Positions 45,021 to 55,255 of a DNA stretch of 64,000 nucleotides are shown here, in pieces (position 1 is the first letter of the stretch; every line of letters starts with the position of its first letter). The DNA comes from Utricularia gibba (taxonomy: Eukaryota > Streptophyta > Magnoliopsida > Lamiales > Lentibulariaceae): contig CM007992.1 of NCBI GenBank assembly GCA_002189035.1, positions 310,001 to 374,000 of the forward strand, read 5' to 3'. The notes under the pieces were generated by a model. That model was not told the origin of the DNA. It did not search any database and worked only from the letters and a program-made list of their open reading frames with translations. Position numbers and translations under genes: made by a program.

Positions 45021-46607
45021 GAGTATTTTTTATTTTGTTTTACTTAGGTGTGTTTTTAAAAAAAATTAAAATTTATTTTTATTTTTCAAAAATAAAAGTA
45101 ATTTATTTTAGAATACTATCAATTGTAAAAATAATTTTATCAAAAAAAATACTTTTCAAATTATACTATAAAAATTATTTTTGGAAAAGTAAAAAGTAGT
45201 TTATTTTTACTTTTTATTTCTATTTTTTTTAAAATAATTTTCAAAATTTAAAATAATTTTCAAAAATTTTTCAAAACACTGCTTTAGTATATAAATATAG
45301 TTGTGTGGATTCGGCGATTCATGAATTCGAATGAAATTAGTGATTTGAAAAATTATGGATACGTTGAGAAATTTCAGTTTATAATATTTAAATTAATAAA
45401 TTATTTTTTAAAATATTAAAATAAAATAATTTTTAATCACATATTGAAAATTCACAAAAAAACAAACAAAAAAATTTAGGTAATAATCGGTAAATGATGA
45501 TCATCGAACTTTGAATGATCATAGTTAAATAAGTTATGTAAATACTTTACAAATCATTCATATATTAAAAAAATACATCTATCAAATAGATGTCATTCTT
45601 AATGCATGTGTTTGAAAAGTTAAAATCATAATTTTTTTTTCGAAAATGATCGTAAACAATTTTATTATCAATAAATGATTTTTTTTATTTTAAACTTGTT
45701 CGAATTTAATCGAGGAAGATGTAAAATTGTTCATAATATATGTACATAAAAGTCTTTGATACCCTACTAGCATACTACTACCCTTTATAGCTGCAAGTGG
45801 TATATTCTTTTGTTCCATTTTTAAAAATAAATGAAATAATACTCCTATTAAATGAAAAAGAATAAACTAGGATTGAAGTCAACTTTCCCAAACTTCACAA
45901 TAAATAGAGTTTGTTCATAGTGAGTTGCAAAGATGGATATAGTGTGTTTTAAGACACATTAATTAATAACACAGTTGAATTATTTACGTGTAGATAAACT
46001 CATCCTAAATACTTAAAATTAAAAGTTAGTTTGATACATGATAACTGTTTATTTAAAATAAATTTTCGTCTAATGTATTTAAAATACATAAAAAAAACTA
46101 AGATTTCATTGATTCATAAAAGTAATTAAGAATTTCGGATTTTTTTCGAAATAAAATGTTCATGAAACTTCCTCCAAATTTGATCATTTTTTCTTGAGAT
46201 TTTTCTGGAATCAAATGAACCCTAAAAGTCCCACCGGCATTGACAGTTGGATGCTCACTTTCCAATGTATGAGGACTCCATTTCTATAATGCGGTCTACT
46301 TATTTTTGTTCAAGTAACCCTTCAAGTCAACTGCATGTCACTAAAATATTGTCCTAAGTATCATGATTCGTTTTGTTTCATCACGAAACATAGGTAAGAA
46401 CCCTTAAATAGAAGAAGAATAGCTGAGTAGACAAGGTCAGAATATGATCCTTTGTAGGTTCACATATATTATTTGCCCTACACAGATAGAGAGCATATGA
46501 ATCACCAAGGAGAGCTACAAAAGAGAGATACTACAACTTGGTTGTCTTCATCTTGATTCGGGTTGCGCTGCATTAGGAGCTCATATTTTGGTGCTGTCTC
46601 TGAAGTG
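45021..46607. other. Very AT-rich spacer in array (copies 2 and 3)
   Basis: Long A/T runs at 45040-45690; no gene. Promoter block B copy 2 at 46490-46526 precedes copy 3. Confidence 0.5.
46490..46526 (+). promoter_or_regulatory. Array promoter block B, copy 2
   Basis: Near-identical to 39687-39723, about 80 bp upstream of the copy 3 ATG. The preceding CCCTACA and the following ACTTGGTTGTCTTC-like sequence are also shared. Confidence 0.6.
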
Positions 46608-48326
46608 ATGGTGAGCCAACCGGAACTACTTGAGGTTCATTCATATTGCACAATGCAGGAGAAGTTTTGGAAATGGGTTTCTATTGTGAATTCGAGCTTA
46701 AAATATGTGATTCTTGGATCATTTTCTATGTTGCTTATTGGCTGCTTCATTATGAGCATTTTTTCCAAGGATTTTGGTATCTATAAACTTATCGATCCAG
46801 AGTTTTGGTCAAGATCCTATAGTGATGAGAGGATGGTTAGCCCTTTGGATCCTACACATTTTCCTCCTGCTATGATCAATGGTAGCAATCTTGTACCTTG
46901 GATCTCCGTCGACTACGGAGCGAACTACTCCTCGAATCTTGTTGACAGATGGCTAACTCCGGTGAATGAACCTTGTAAGAATTCACCTACTGCGGGGATT
47001 CAATTTCCTTATGTAGAAAACAATGACAGCAGCATGTTGTTGTCTACTGGTGATGTTCACAAGTTTGTTTTCCAAGCAGTTGATGAATCAGGGAAGCTTC
47101 ATTGTATAGGAGGAGATTACTTTGAGATTGATCTTTCAGGAGAAAGATGGAAATCTAGGCCCCCGATACAGGATCTAGGAAATGGATCTTACAAATTTTG
47201 GTTTCAAGTTCATCCTGATTTTGCTGGAGACTATAACCTAAACATTACTCTCTTGTTCAGACACTATGAGGGCCTCGAGCATTTCACTGAAAAATACTTT
47301 TTCAATAAAGTTGTTCTTATGATTCAGATTAAATTCTACACATCATTGTCCCAGCTGCCCGAAATAGCTCAATGCAGAAGCAACGATTACTCGAGAGATG
47401 TTTGGTCTGGACGGTGGACTCGTCATGCAAAAAATGATAGCTGTCCAATTAGTGATGATGGGAGATACAGATGCCAAGAGCGAGACTTCCCCTGCGAAAA
47501 ACCATGGTGTGAGGGTCCATTAGGATCTATAGAGAGCAACGGGTGGGTGTATTCAGCCCACTGTTCATTCAAGATGTTTACCAAGCGTGAAGCTTGGAAT
47601 TGCTTGAAAAACCGATGGATCTTTTGGTGGGGTGACTCAAATCACTTAGATACAATACGCAACCTGCTTAATCTCGTCCTGGGTTTCCAGTATGGTGACA
47701 TTGATAGAACATTTGAGAGCTTCATCATAAATCCCGAGAACCATTCACAAGTAGTGAGAATCACCAACATCTTCAACGGCCATGCACACCCGTACGAGAA
47801 TCATGAGGGCTTGAACTCGCTGAAAAATCCAGAATACAGAGCCCTTTTGAAAAGCTACTTCTCGGGTGAAGTAATCCCAGACACGATATTCATGAACACA
47901 GGTCTCCATGACGGAAGGTTTTGGCCCAACATTACCAGTTTCATCAGCGCAGCAGAGTATGCAGCATCTTTCTGGAGAGAGGTGATGGATGAGGTACGAC
48001 GTGGAGGGAGGAGACCACCGGAGATCGTGTACCGTACCACAATTGCATCATCGGGATCCTCTCGGAGATTTGATTCTAATCCTCAGAAGATGGAGGCGTT
48101 CAATGGAGTGATGCTGGAGAAACTTCGGAAACACAAAGTTATCCAGAAGGTGGTGGATCACTTCGACATGACCTTTCCTTGGCACTATGACAAAAGATGT
48201 AGCGATGGTTTCCACTACGGGCGCTTGCCCATAAAGTCGATGTGGGTTGATGGCAATATCGGGCACCAATACTTCGTTGATGTAATGCTCGTTCATATCC
48301 TCTTGAACACCATTTGCCTAAAATAA
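46608..48326 (+). CDS. NXPE-like PC-esterase membrane protein, copy 3 (intron nearly lost)
   Basis: A single open frame of 572 residues from ATG 46608 (MVSQPELLEVHSYCTMQEKF). In sister copies an intron of about 70-150 nt separates the first 9 codons from EKFG. Here only 24 nt remain between the first exon and EKF (46635-46658, beginning GT and ending GCAG), too short to splice but divisible by three, so it is translated. The anchor helix (GSFSMLLIGCFIMSIFS), HCIGGDYFEIDLSGERWKSR, RYRCQERDFPCEKPWCEGPL, GDS motif (IFWWGDSNHLDTIRN) and D-x-x-H (CSDGFHYG) are intact. It shares promoter block B with copy 0 and is the most diverged of the full-length copies by eye. Function as for copy 1, unproven. 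Confidence 0.86.
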   Translation: MVSQPELLEVHSYCTMQEKFWKWVSIVNSSLKYVILGSFSMLLIGCFIMSIFSKDFGIYKLIDPEFWSRSYSDERMVSPLDPTHFPPAMINGSNLVPWISVDYGANYSSNLVDRWLTPVNEPCKNSPTAGIQFPYVENNDSSMLLSTGDVHKFVFQAVDESGKLHCIGGDYFEIDLSGERWKSRPPIQDLGNGSYKFWFQVHPDFAGDYNLNITLLFRHYEGLEHFTEKYFFNKVVLMIQIKFYTSLSQLPEIAQCRSNDYSRDVWSGRWTRHAKNDSCPISDDGRYRCQERDFPCEKPWCEGPLGSIESNGWVYSAHCSFKMFTKREAWNCLKNRWIFWWGDSNHLDTIRNLLNLVLGFQYGDIDRTFESFIINPENHSQVVRITNIFNGHAHPYENHEGLNSLKNPEYRALLKSYFSGEVIPDTIFMNTGLHDGRFWPNITSFISAAEYAASFWREVMDEVRRGGRRPPEIVYRTTIASSGSSRRFDSNPQKMEAFNGVMLEKLRKHKVIQKVVDHFDMTFPWHYDKRCSDGFHYGRLPIKSMWVDGNIGHQYFVDVMLVHILLNTICLK

Positions 48327-49039
48327 GCTAGTGTTTTTCAATGATTTATTTTTTTAAAAAAAATGTTTCATATAGAGTTTTGTTATTAAATACACTTCAT
48401 TTCAATATCTTGAAAAAAAAATAAATCGCGCTTGGTTGAATTTCTTCATTTTGACATTCAGACCAGTGGGTGAAATCACATTGTATGAGTATCCACTTGA
48501 GCCATAGAATGATTTGTTTTAATTAAATAGTCAGATTTTCTATGTCGGTAATAGTGGGGGTTAGCCCCCCAGGGAAGACCCCCAGAGTTTAAAAAAATGA
48601 CATATTTTAAAATTTAAGGGTTAATTTTTTTTCTTGTTTACAATTTTCCATTTTTTATCAATAATATTTATATAGAGTAAAAACTATCAATTTCTTTTAA
48701 AAAAAATGTCATATTTTGTGATTTAACCAATTATTTACATTTAAAAGAAAGAAAGATAAATGAAGAAAGTACATGGGATTGATAGTATAGAACGGCGCCC
48801 ATGAATGCAGCTATGGACTCTACATGGAACATTGGAATGAAGCATTCACTACAAGAAACCCTAAGCGTAGAAAATGCAACGTAGCTGAAGATCATCAATA
48901 TTGACTATCGGGAGACGCTACACGATATATTTATATGGTACAAGTGTAGCTCCCTGTACTTTGTTTTCGCATGTTTCATGTTAATTTCAGTGCTTTGGAT
49001 TCCATCACGAGCTCGCAGCACATTGGCGTTTCTCAGGTG
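48327..49039. other. Intergenic spacer in array (copies 3 and 4)
   Basis: AT-rich with no gene. Promoter block A lies at 48784-48824. Confidence 0.5.
48784..48824 (+). promoter_or_regulatory. Array promoter block A, upstream of copy 4
   Basis: TAGTATAGAACGGCGCCCAT followed by GAATGCAGCTATGGACTCTA; a diverged repeat of 42971-43011. Confidence 0.6.
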
Positions 49040-50876
49040 ATGGTGGGGAAGAACGATCCCTCCCAGGTACACTCACACAAGAATGAGTTTATTTTTATAT
49101 AAGTATAATTACAAGTGATAAAAAGATGGTATAGTGTGAAACTATGTTCTATGACTCTTTCATACGAAAATTTATTGATGTGTTTTTTGCTTTCTTATAT
49201 CGTGCCATGCGATGCAGGAGAAATTTGGGAATGTTACGTGGGGTTTTATGGTGGATTCGTGGTTAAAAGTGTTGACTTTTGCTTCATTTGCTGGTCTGCT
49301 TGTTGCCTGCTTCATGATCAGCTTTTTTTCAAAGGATTTTGCTACCTATAAGCTTATCGATTCAGAATTCTGGTCAAGAGCTTACAGTGACCGGAGGTCT
49401 GTTGGCCCTTTGGATCCTACAACAAATCACAGCAATCTAAAACCTTGGATCTCGGCCGATTATGGAAAGAACTTCTCGTTGAAATTTGTTGATAAGTGGT
49501 TGACTCCTCTTGGGGATGAACCCTGTAAGAATTCAACAACTGTGGGGATTAGATTTCTCAATCAAAAAATCAATAACAAGAGTGTGTTGTTGTCAACTGG
49601 GGATATCCATGACTTTGTTTTCCAAGCAATTGATGAAGCTGGGAAGGTTCATTGTCTAGGGGGAGACTACTTTGAGATGGATCTTTCAGGAGGGAGATGG
49701 AAATCCAGGCCCCCGATACAAGATCTGGGAAATGGATCCTACACGTTTTCGCTTCAAGTTCATCCTGATTTTGCTGGAACTTACAACCTCACCATTATTC
49801 TCTTGTTCAGACACTATGAAGGCCTTCAGCTTTCCACTGGAAAATTCTTTTTCGACAAGGTGGTTGGTGTGATTCCAATTGAATTCTACACATCCTCGTC
49901 CCAGTTGCCCAAAATAACCCAATGCAAAAGCAAGGATTACTCCAGAGATGTTTGGTCTGGACGATGGACTCGTCATGCAAGAAATGATAGTTGTCCAATT
50001 AGTCAGGATGGAAGATACAGATGCCAGAAACGAGACTTTCCCTGTGAAAAGCCATGGTGTGAAGGTTCATTAGGATGTATAGAGAGCAACGGGTGGGTGT
50101 ATTCAGCTCACTGTTCATTCAAGATGTTTACCAAGAATGAAACTTGGAAATGCTTGAAAAACCGATGGATTTTTTGGTGGGGAGACTCGAATTACATGGA
50201 TACAATACGTAATCTGTTTAACTTCGTCTTGGATTTTAACTATCGTGATATTGATAGAATATTTGACAGGAACATCACCAATCCCGATGATCATTCACAG
50301 GTAGTGAGATTCACCAACATTTTCAATGGCCATGCAGATCCACATAAGAATAGTGAAGGCTTGAACTCATTGAACAAACCAGAATATAGAGCACGTTTGA
50401 AAAGCTACTTCTCTGGTGAAGTAATCCCAGACACGATCTTCATGAACTCAGGTCTCCATGATGGGAGGTTTTGGCCCAACCTTCCCAGTTTCATCGGTGC
50501 AGCAGAGCATGCAGCATCTTTCTGGAGGGAGATAATGGATGAGGTACAACAGAGAGGGATTAAAACACCGGAGATTGTGTATCGTACAACGGTGGCAGCC
50601 GGGGGATCGGCTCGAAAACAGAATCTTAATCCTCAGAAGATGGAGGCATACAATGGAGTGATGTTGGAGAAATTTCGAAAACACAGAATTGTCGACAAGG
50701 TTGTTGATGACTTCGACATAACCTTTCCTTGGCACTATGACAACAGGTATAGCGATGGTATTCACTATGGGCGCGCTCCTTCGAATACTACGTGGGTGGA
50801 CGACATTGTTGGGCACCATTACTTCGTCGATCTGATGCTTGTCCATATCCTCCTCAATACCATCTGCGTCACATAA
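49040..50876 (+). CDS. NXPE-like PC-esterase membrane protein, copy 4
   Basis: Exon 1 (49040-49066, MVGKNDPSQ) and exon 2 (49218-50876); 561 residues, intact. Anchor helix FAGLLVACFMISFFS. The beta-sandwich region (HCLGGDYFEMDLSGGRWKSR, FAGTYNLTIILLFRHYEG), Cys-rich block (CKSKDYSRDVWSGRWTRHA, CQKRDFPCEKPWCEGSLGC), GDS motif (IFWWGDSNYMDTIRN) and D-x-x-H (YSDGIHYG) are all kept. Position +1 after GDSN varies across the array (H, H, H, Y, H), which may tune the active site. It shares promoter block A with copies 2 and 5 and a long 3' flank with copy 5, indicating a recent tandem duplication. Confidence 0.87.
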
Positions 50877-51455
50877 CTTACCTTTCTTCTCTTTGTATGG
50901 CGGGCGATGTAAAAACAACAAAGGCATTGCTCATCATCCCGAGAAGGAGGCTGGAATTACAATCACTCATCATCTCTTCATTTCCATTTCTTTTTGCTCA
51001 GATCTGAGTTTATGAAGAACTGCAGTTACAATCAGCATTCACTCTCTCCTTCCATCATTCTTGCGGCTCCCTTGTCTATTTTTGTTCTTATGAGTGATCG
51101 TTTTGGAGATTTGAATGCTTTAAGGACACGATCAAATTGCATTCGCATCTCGAGAGTAGGGTCTCGCAACTGGGGCAAAAAAGTCGCTGAGAATTTCTTT
51201 ACCCCATCATCATCATCATCTCTCCCCCTGTTTCAAGAATCAATTTTTACTTCTGGTAATGAATACTCGAGCATGATCGTTCTATATCAGACTGAAATTC
51301 TGCAAGGCGACTTATTTCCCAGGTAGTTAGCTTCTTTTGAATCTCTTTCCGGTGACTCATCTCCATCCCTTGTTTTCTCTACTGAACCAGAAGCTATGGA
51401 GCGTTGTACTCCCAGCTTCTCTGAAGCCAGGGGTTCATCCATTTTGTTTGCTTTT
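50877..51455 (+). repeat. Duplicated 3' flank, unit 1
   Basis: Nearly the same sequence follows copy 4 and copy 5, including the ATC microsatellite with TCTCCCCCTG and the ACTCGAGCATGATCGTTC block. An open frame inside (50994-51326) is present in both but interrupted in the second. Similarity ends at GTTTGCTTTT in both. Confidence 0.85.
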
Positions 51456-52628
51456 CACATTGTTTGGTAGGTGGTTTAATAATAATTTTAAAGTGTATTT
51501 TGTTGAACATGTGCGTATGATGAGAAGTTTTAAATTTTAAAATCGGTTTATGATGTCTACAGTTTTATTAAAAATTAGTAAGATGACATGCTTTATATTA
51601 AATTAAATCATATATTTATTGCTAATTTACCTTTATTTCTACTTAAATTCTGAATAAATATAAAATTAATCATTTAAAATGATAATTCAAACATCTTTTC
51701 ATTACAAAATATAACACATATAAATCCTCTACTAAACACATTCTAAACCTAAAAACTACAAAGCATGGGTGTGGGTGCAGAGATACGGATAAGACAAGCT
51801 TAAAAGCATCCTATTAAGATACGATTCGGATACATTTATTTAAAATTTATTATTTTATTATTAAATACATTTACTTTCAATTTTTCTAAAAGGTTTGTTA
51901 TTGTTAATATGATCAATATGGCCATTAAGTGCCAATTAAATACCATTTGTTTTTTATTAGAAATACTTTTTAAATAAAGAATATATGGCTAACGCTTAGC
52001 TTTGGCATGCCCATAAGTGCCTTTTAAATGAGCCAAAAGTGTTGGTCAAACAATTTATTTATGTTTCCATAAATTTCAACAACTCGATTTTGGTAAATAA
52101 TTAAATAAAGTTATCTTTATATAGATATCTAAGAATTAGATGGATGATTTTGAAAAGTAAACATAATACAGTTATTATGTGTAAAAAATAATTACTTTAT
52201 ATGTGAAATTTTAGTATTAATGTGTGAAATAATGTTAGAATGATTAATTTTCAAAAAAAACCCAAATTAGATTCCATTGCACTTCGAAGCAATGAGGGTG
52301 AATAAAAAAAAATGTACCACTTTCTTTTATTAAAATATGATATCATTTATTGATAGTTGAATATGATGTTGTAATTATAAAAAATTTTTTAGAAGAATAA
52401 AATAATAATAACCAGAAATTATATATCATATTATTAATAGATATATTTATACAGATAGAGAGTAAAAACATGCAAGAAAACCTGAAATTGGGAAAGTATT
52501 AAATATTATGAAAGAGAGAGAGTAAAAATTATCAATTTCTTTTAAAAAAATGACATATTTTGTGATTTGACCAACTATTTACATTTAAATGAAAAAGATA
52601 AATGGAGAAAATACATGGGAGGGTTTGA

Positions 52629-52669
52629 TAGTGTAGAACGGCGTCCATCAATGCAACTATGGACTCTAC
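52629..52669 (+). promoter_or_regulatory. Array promoter block A, upstream of copy 5
   Basis: TAGTGTAGAACGGCGTCCAT followed by CAATGCAACTATGGACTCTA, the same as upstream of copy 2; about 200 bp before the copy 5 ATG. Confidence 0.6.
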
Positions 52670-52867
52670 ATGTAAAAGCATGCTACAAGAAACGATAAGT
52701 ACAGAAAATGCATACAGCGAAATCGAACATCAATGCTGACGCTCAACGATATATTTTATACGGTCCAAGTGTAGCTTCCTTCACCTCGGTTTCCGATGTT
52801 TCCTGTTAATTTCAGAGCTCCATGGGATTCCATTGGGAGCTCACGCCACGTCGGCGTTTCTGAAGTG

Positions 52868-54668
52868 ATGGTGAGCGAGAACGATCCCTCTCAGGTAGAG
52901 TTACGCAAGAATTTAGTGACTGTAGTAGGATTTGGAGGGCCTATTTGTTAATGTGTTCTTTGCTTTTTTATACCATGCCATGCAATGCAGGTGAAATTTG
53001 GGAGAGTTACGTGGGTTTCTTTGGTGGATTCATGGTTAAAAGTGTTGACTTTGGGTTCATTTGCTGCTCTGCTTATTGCCTGCTTCATGATAAGTCTTTT
53101 TTCGAAGGATTTTGCTATCAATAAGCTTATCGATTCAGAATTCTGGTCAAGAGTCTACAGTGACTGGAGATCTGTCAGCGCTTTGGATCCTACCCATTCT
53201 CATTCAGCTACGAAAAATGGCAGCAATGTAAAACCATGGATCTCGGCTGATTATGGAAAGAACTACTCGTTAAATCTTGTTGATAGATGGCTGACTCCTC
53301 TTGAGGGTGAACCCTGTAAAAATTCAAAAACTGTCGGGATTAGATTTCTCAATCCAAAAATCAATAACAAGAGTGTGTTGTTGTCAACTGGGGATATCCA
53401 TGACTTTGTTTTCCAAGCAATTGATGAAGCTGGGAAGGTTCATTGTCTAGGAGGAGACTACTTTGAGATTGATCTTTCAGGAGGGAGATGGAAATCCCGG
53501 CCCCCGATACAGGATTTGAGAAATGGATCTTATATATTTTCGCTTCAAGTTCATCCTGATTTTGTTGGAAATTACACTCTGACCATTACTCTCTTGTTCA
53601 GACATTATGAAGGCTTCCAGCTTTCCACTGAAAGATTCTTTTTCAACAAGGTGGTTGGTGTGATTCCGATTGAATTCTACACATCCTCGTCCCAGTTGCC
53701 CAAAATAACCCAATGCAGAAGCAAGGATTATTCCAGAGATGTTTGGTCTGGACGATGGACTCGTCATGCAAGAAATGATAGCTGCCCAGTTAGTGATGAT
53801 GGAAGATACAGATGCCAGAAACGAGACTTCCCTTGCGAAAAGCCATGGTGTGAGGGTCCATTAGGATCTATAGAGAGCAATGGATGGGTATATTCAGCTC
53901 ACTGTTCATTCAAGATGTTTTACTAAAAATGAAGCTTGGAAATGCTTGAAAAACCGATGGATTTTTTGGTGGGGAGACTCCAATCACTTGGATACAATAC
54001 GTAACCTGCTTAACTTCATATTGGATTTCAACTATGGTGATCTTGATAGAAAATTTGAGAGCAACATCACCAATCCCCAGGATCATTCACAAGTATTGAG
54101 ATTGACCAATATCTTCAATGGCCATGCAGATCCATACAAGAACAATGAGGGTTTGAACTCATTGAACAGTCCAGAATGTAGAGCACATTTGAAAAGCTAC
54201 TTCTCAGGTAAAGTGATCCCAGACACAATCTTCATGAACTCAGGTCTTCATGATGGAAGATTTTGGCCTAACATTACCAGTTTCATCGGTGGAGCCGAGC
54301 ATGCAGCATCCTTTTGGAGAGAAGTGATGGATGAGGTACGATATAGAGGGTTAAAACCACCGGAGATTGTGTACCGTACAACGGTGGCAGCTGGCGGACT
54401 CTCTCGAAAGCAAAATCTTAATCCTCAGAAGATGGAGGCGTACAATGGAGCGATTTTGGAGAAACTTCGGAAGTATGCAGTTGTCAGGAAGGTGATTGAT
54501 GATTTCGACATAACCTTTCCTTGGCACTATGACAACAGGTGCAGCGATGGTATTCACTATGGGCGCATTCCTTCAAATACCAAGTGGATGGACAACATAG
54601 TTGGGCACCAGTACTTCGTCGATCTGATGCTTGTCCATATCCTCCTCAATACCATCTGCGTCACATAA
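52868..54668 (+). pseudogene. NXPE-like PC-esterase, copy 5, frameshifted
   Basis: Exon 1 (52868-52894, MVSENDPSQ) and exon 2 (from 52991). Open through the anchor (FAALLIACFMISLFS), beta-sandwich and Cys-rich block. At 53918-53921 there are four T where copies 1-4 have three, so the frame ends in CSFKMFY stop at 53926, just before the catalytic GDS motif. The rest (KNEAWKCLKNRWIFWWGDSN to ILLNTICVT, stop 54668) is open in the next frame and includes the D-x-x-H (CSDGIHYG). One extra base in a T run is the only lesion, so this could be a basecalling error and the gene intact, or a very young pseudogene. Confidence 0.82.
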
Positions 54669-55255
54669 CTTACCTTTCTTCTCTTTGTATGGCGGGCGAT
54701 GTAAAAACAACAAGGCATTGCTCATCATCCCGAGAACGAGGCTGGAATTACAATCACTTATCATCCTTCCATTTCCATTTCTTTTTGCTAAGATCTGAGA
54801 TTATGAAGAACTGCAGTTTACAATCAGCATTCACTCTCTCCTTCCATCATTCTTGCGGTTCCCTTCACTATTTTTTTTATTGAGTGATCGTTTTTGTGAT
54901 TTGAATGCTTAAAGGTTATGATCAAATTGCATTTGCATCTCGATAGTTGGGTATCGCAATTGGGGCAAAAAAGTCGTTGGTCATCCATGAGAATTTCTTT
55001 ACCCCATCATCATCATCATCTCTCCCCCTGTTTCAAGAATCAATTTTTACTTCTGGTAACGAATACTCGAGCATGATCGTTCTATATCAGACTGAAATTC
55101 TGCAAGGCGACTTATTTCCCAGGTAGTTAGCTTCTTTTGAATCTCTTTCCGGTGACTCATCTTCGTCCCTTGTTTTCTCTACTGAACCAGAAGCTATGGA
55201 GCGTTATATTCCCAGCTTCTCTGAAGCCAGGGGTTCATCCATTTTGTTTGCTTTT
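54669..55255 (+). repeat. Duplicated 3' flank, unit 2
   Basis: Counterpart of 50877-51455, offset about 3.79 kb, with small indels and substitutions (for example an extra GGTCATCCAT insertion near 54980). Confidence 0.85.

Larger units (their letters stand above)
50877..52867. other. Spacer in array (copies 4 and 5) with duplicated 3' flank
   Basis: 50877-51455 is duplicated at 54669-55255 (separate entries). The remainder to 52867 is AT-rich without a gene, with promoter block A at 52629-52669. Confidence 0.55.

Noticed and set aside
39807-54668. Array members as TBL/PMR5 proteins
   Set aside because: They share GDS and D-x-x-H but lack the TBL domain block seen in the gene at 63501 (C-D-x-F-x-G-x-W), and carry an NXPE-like beta-sandwich region instead.
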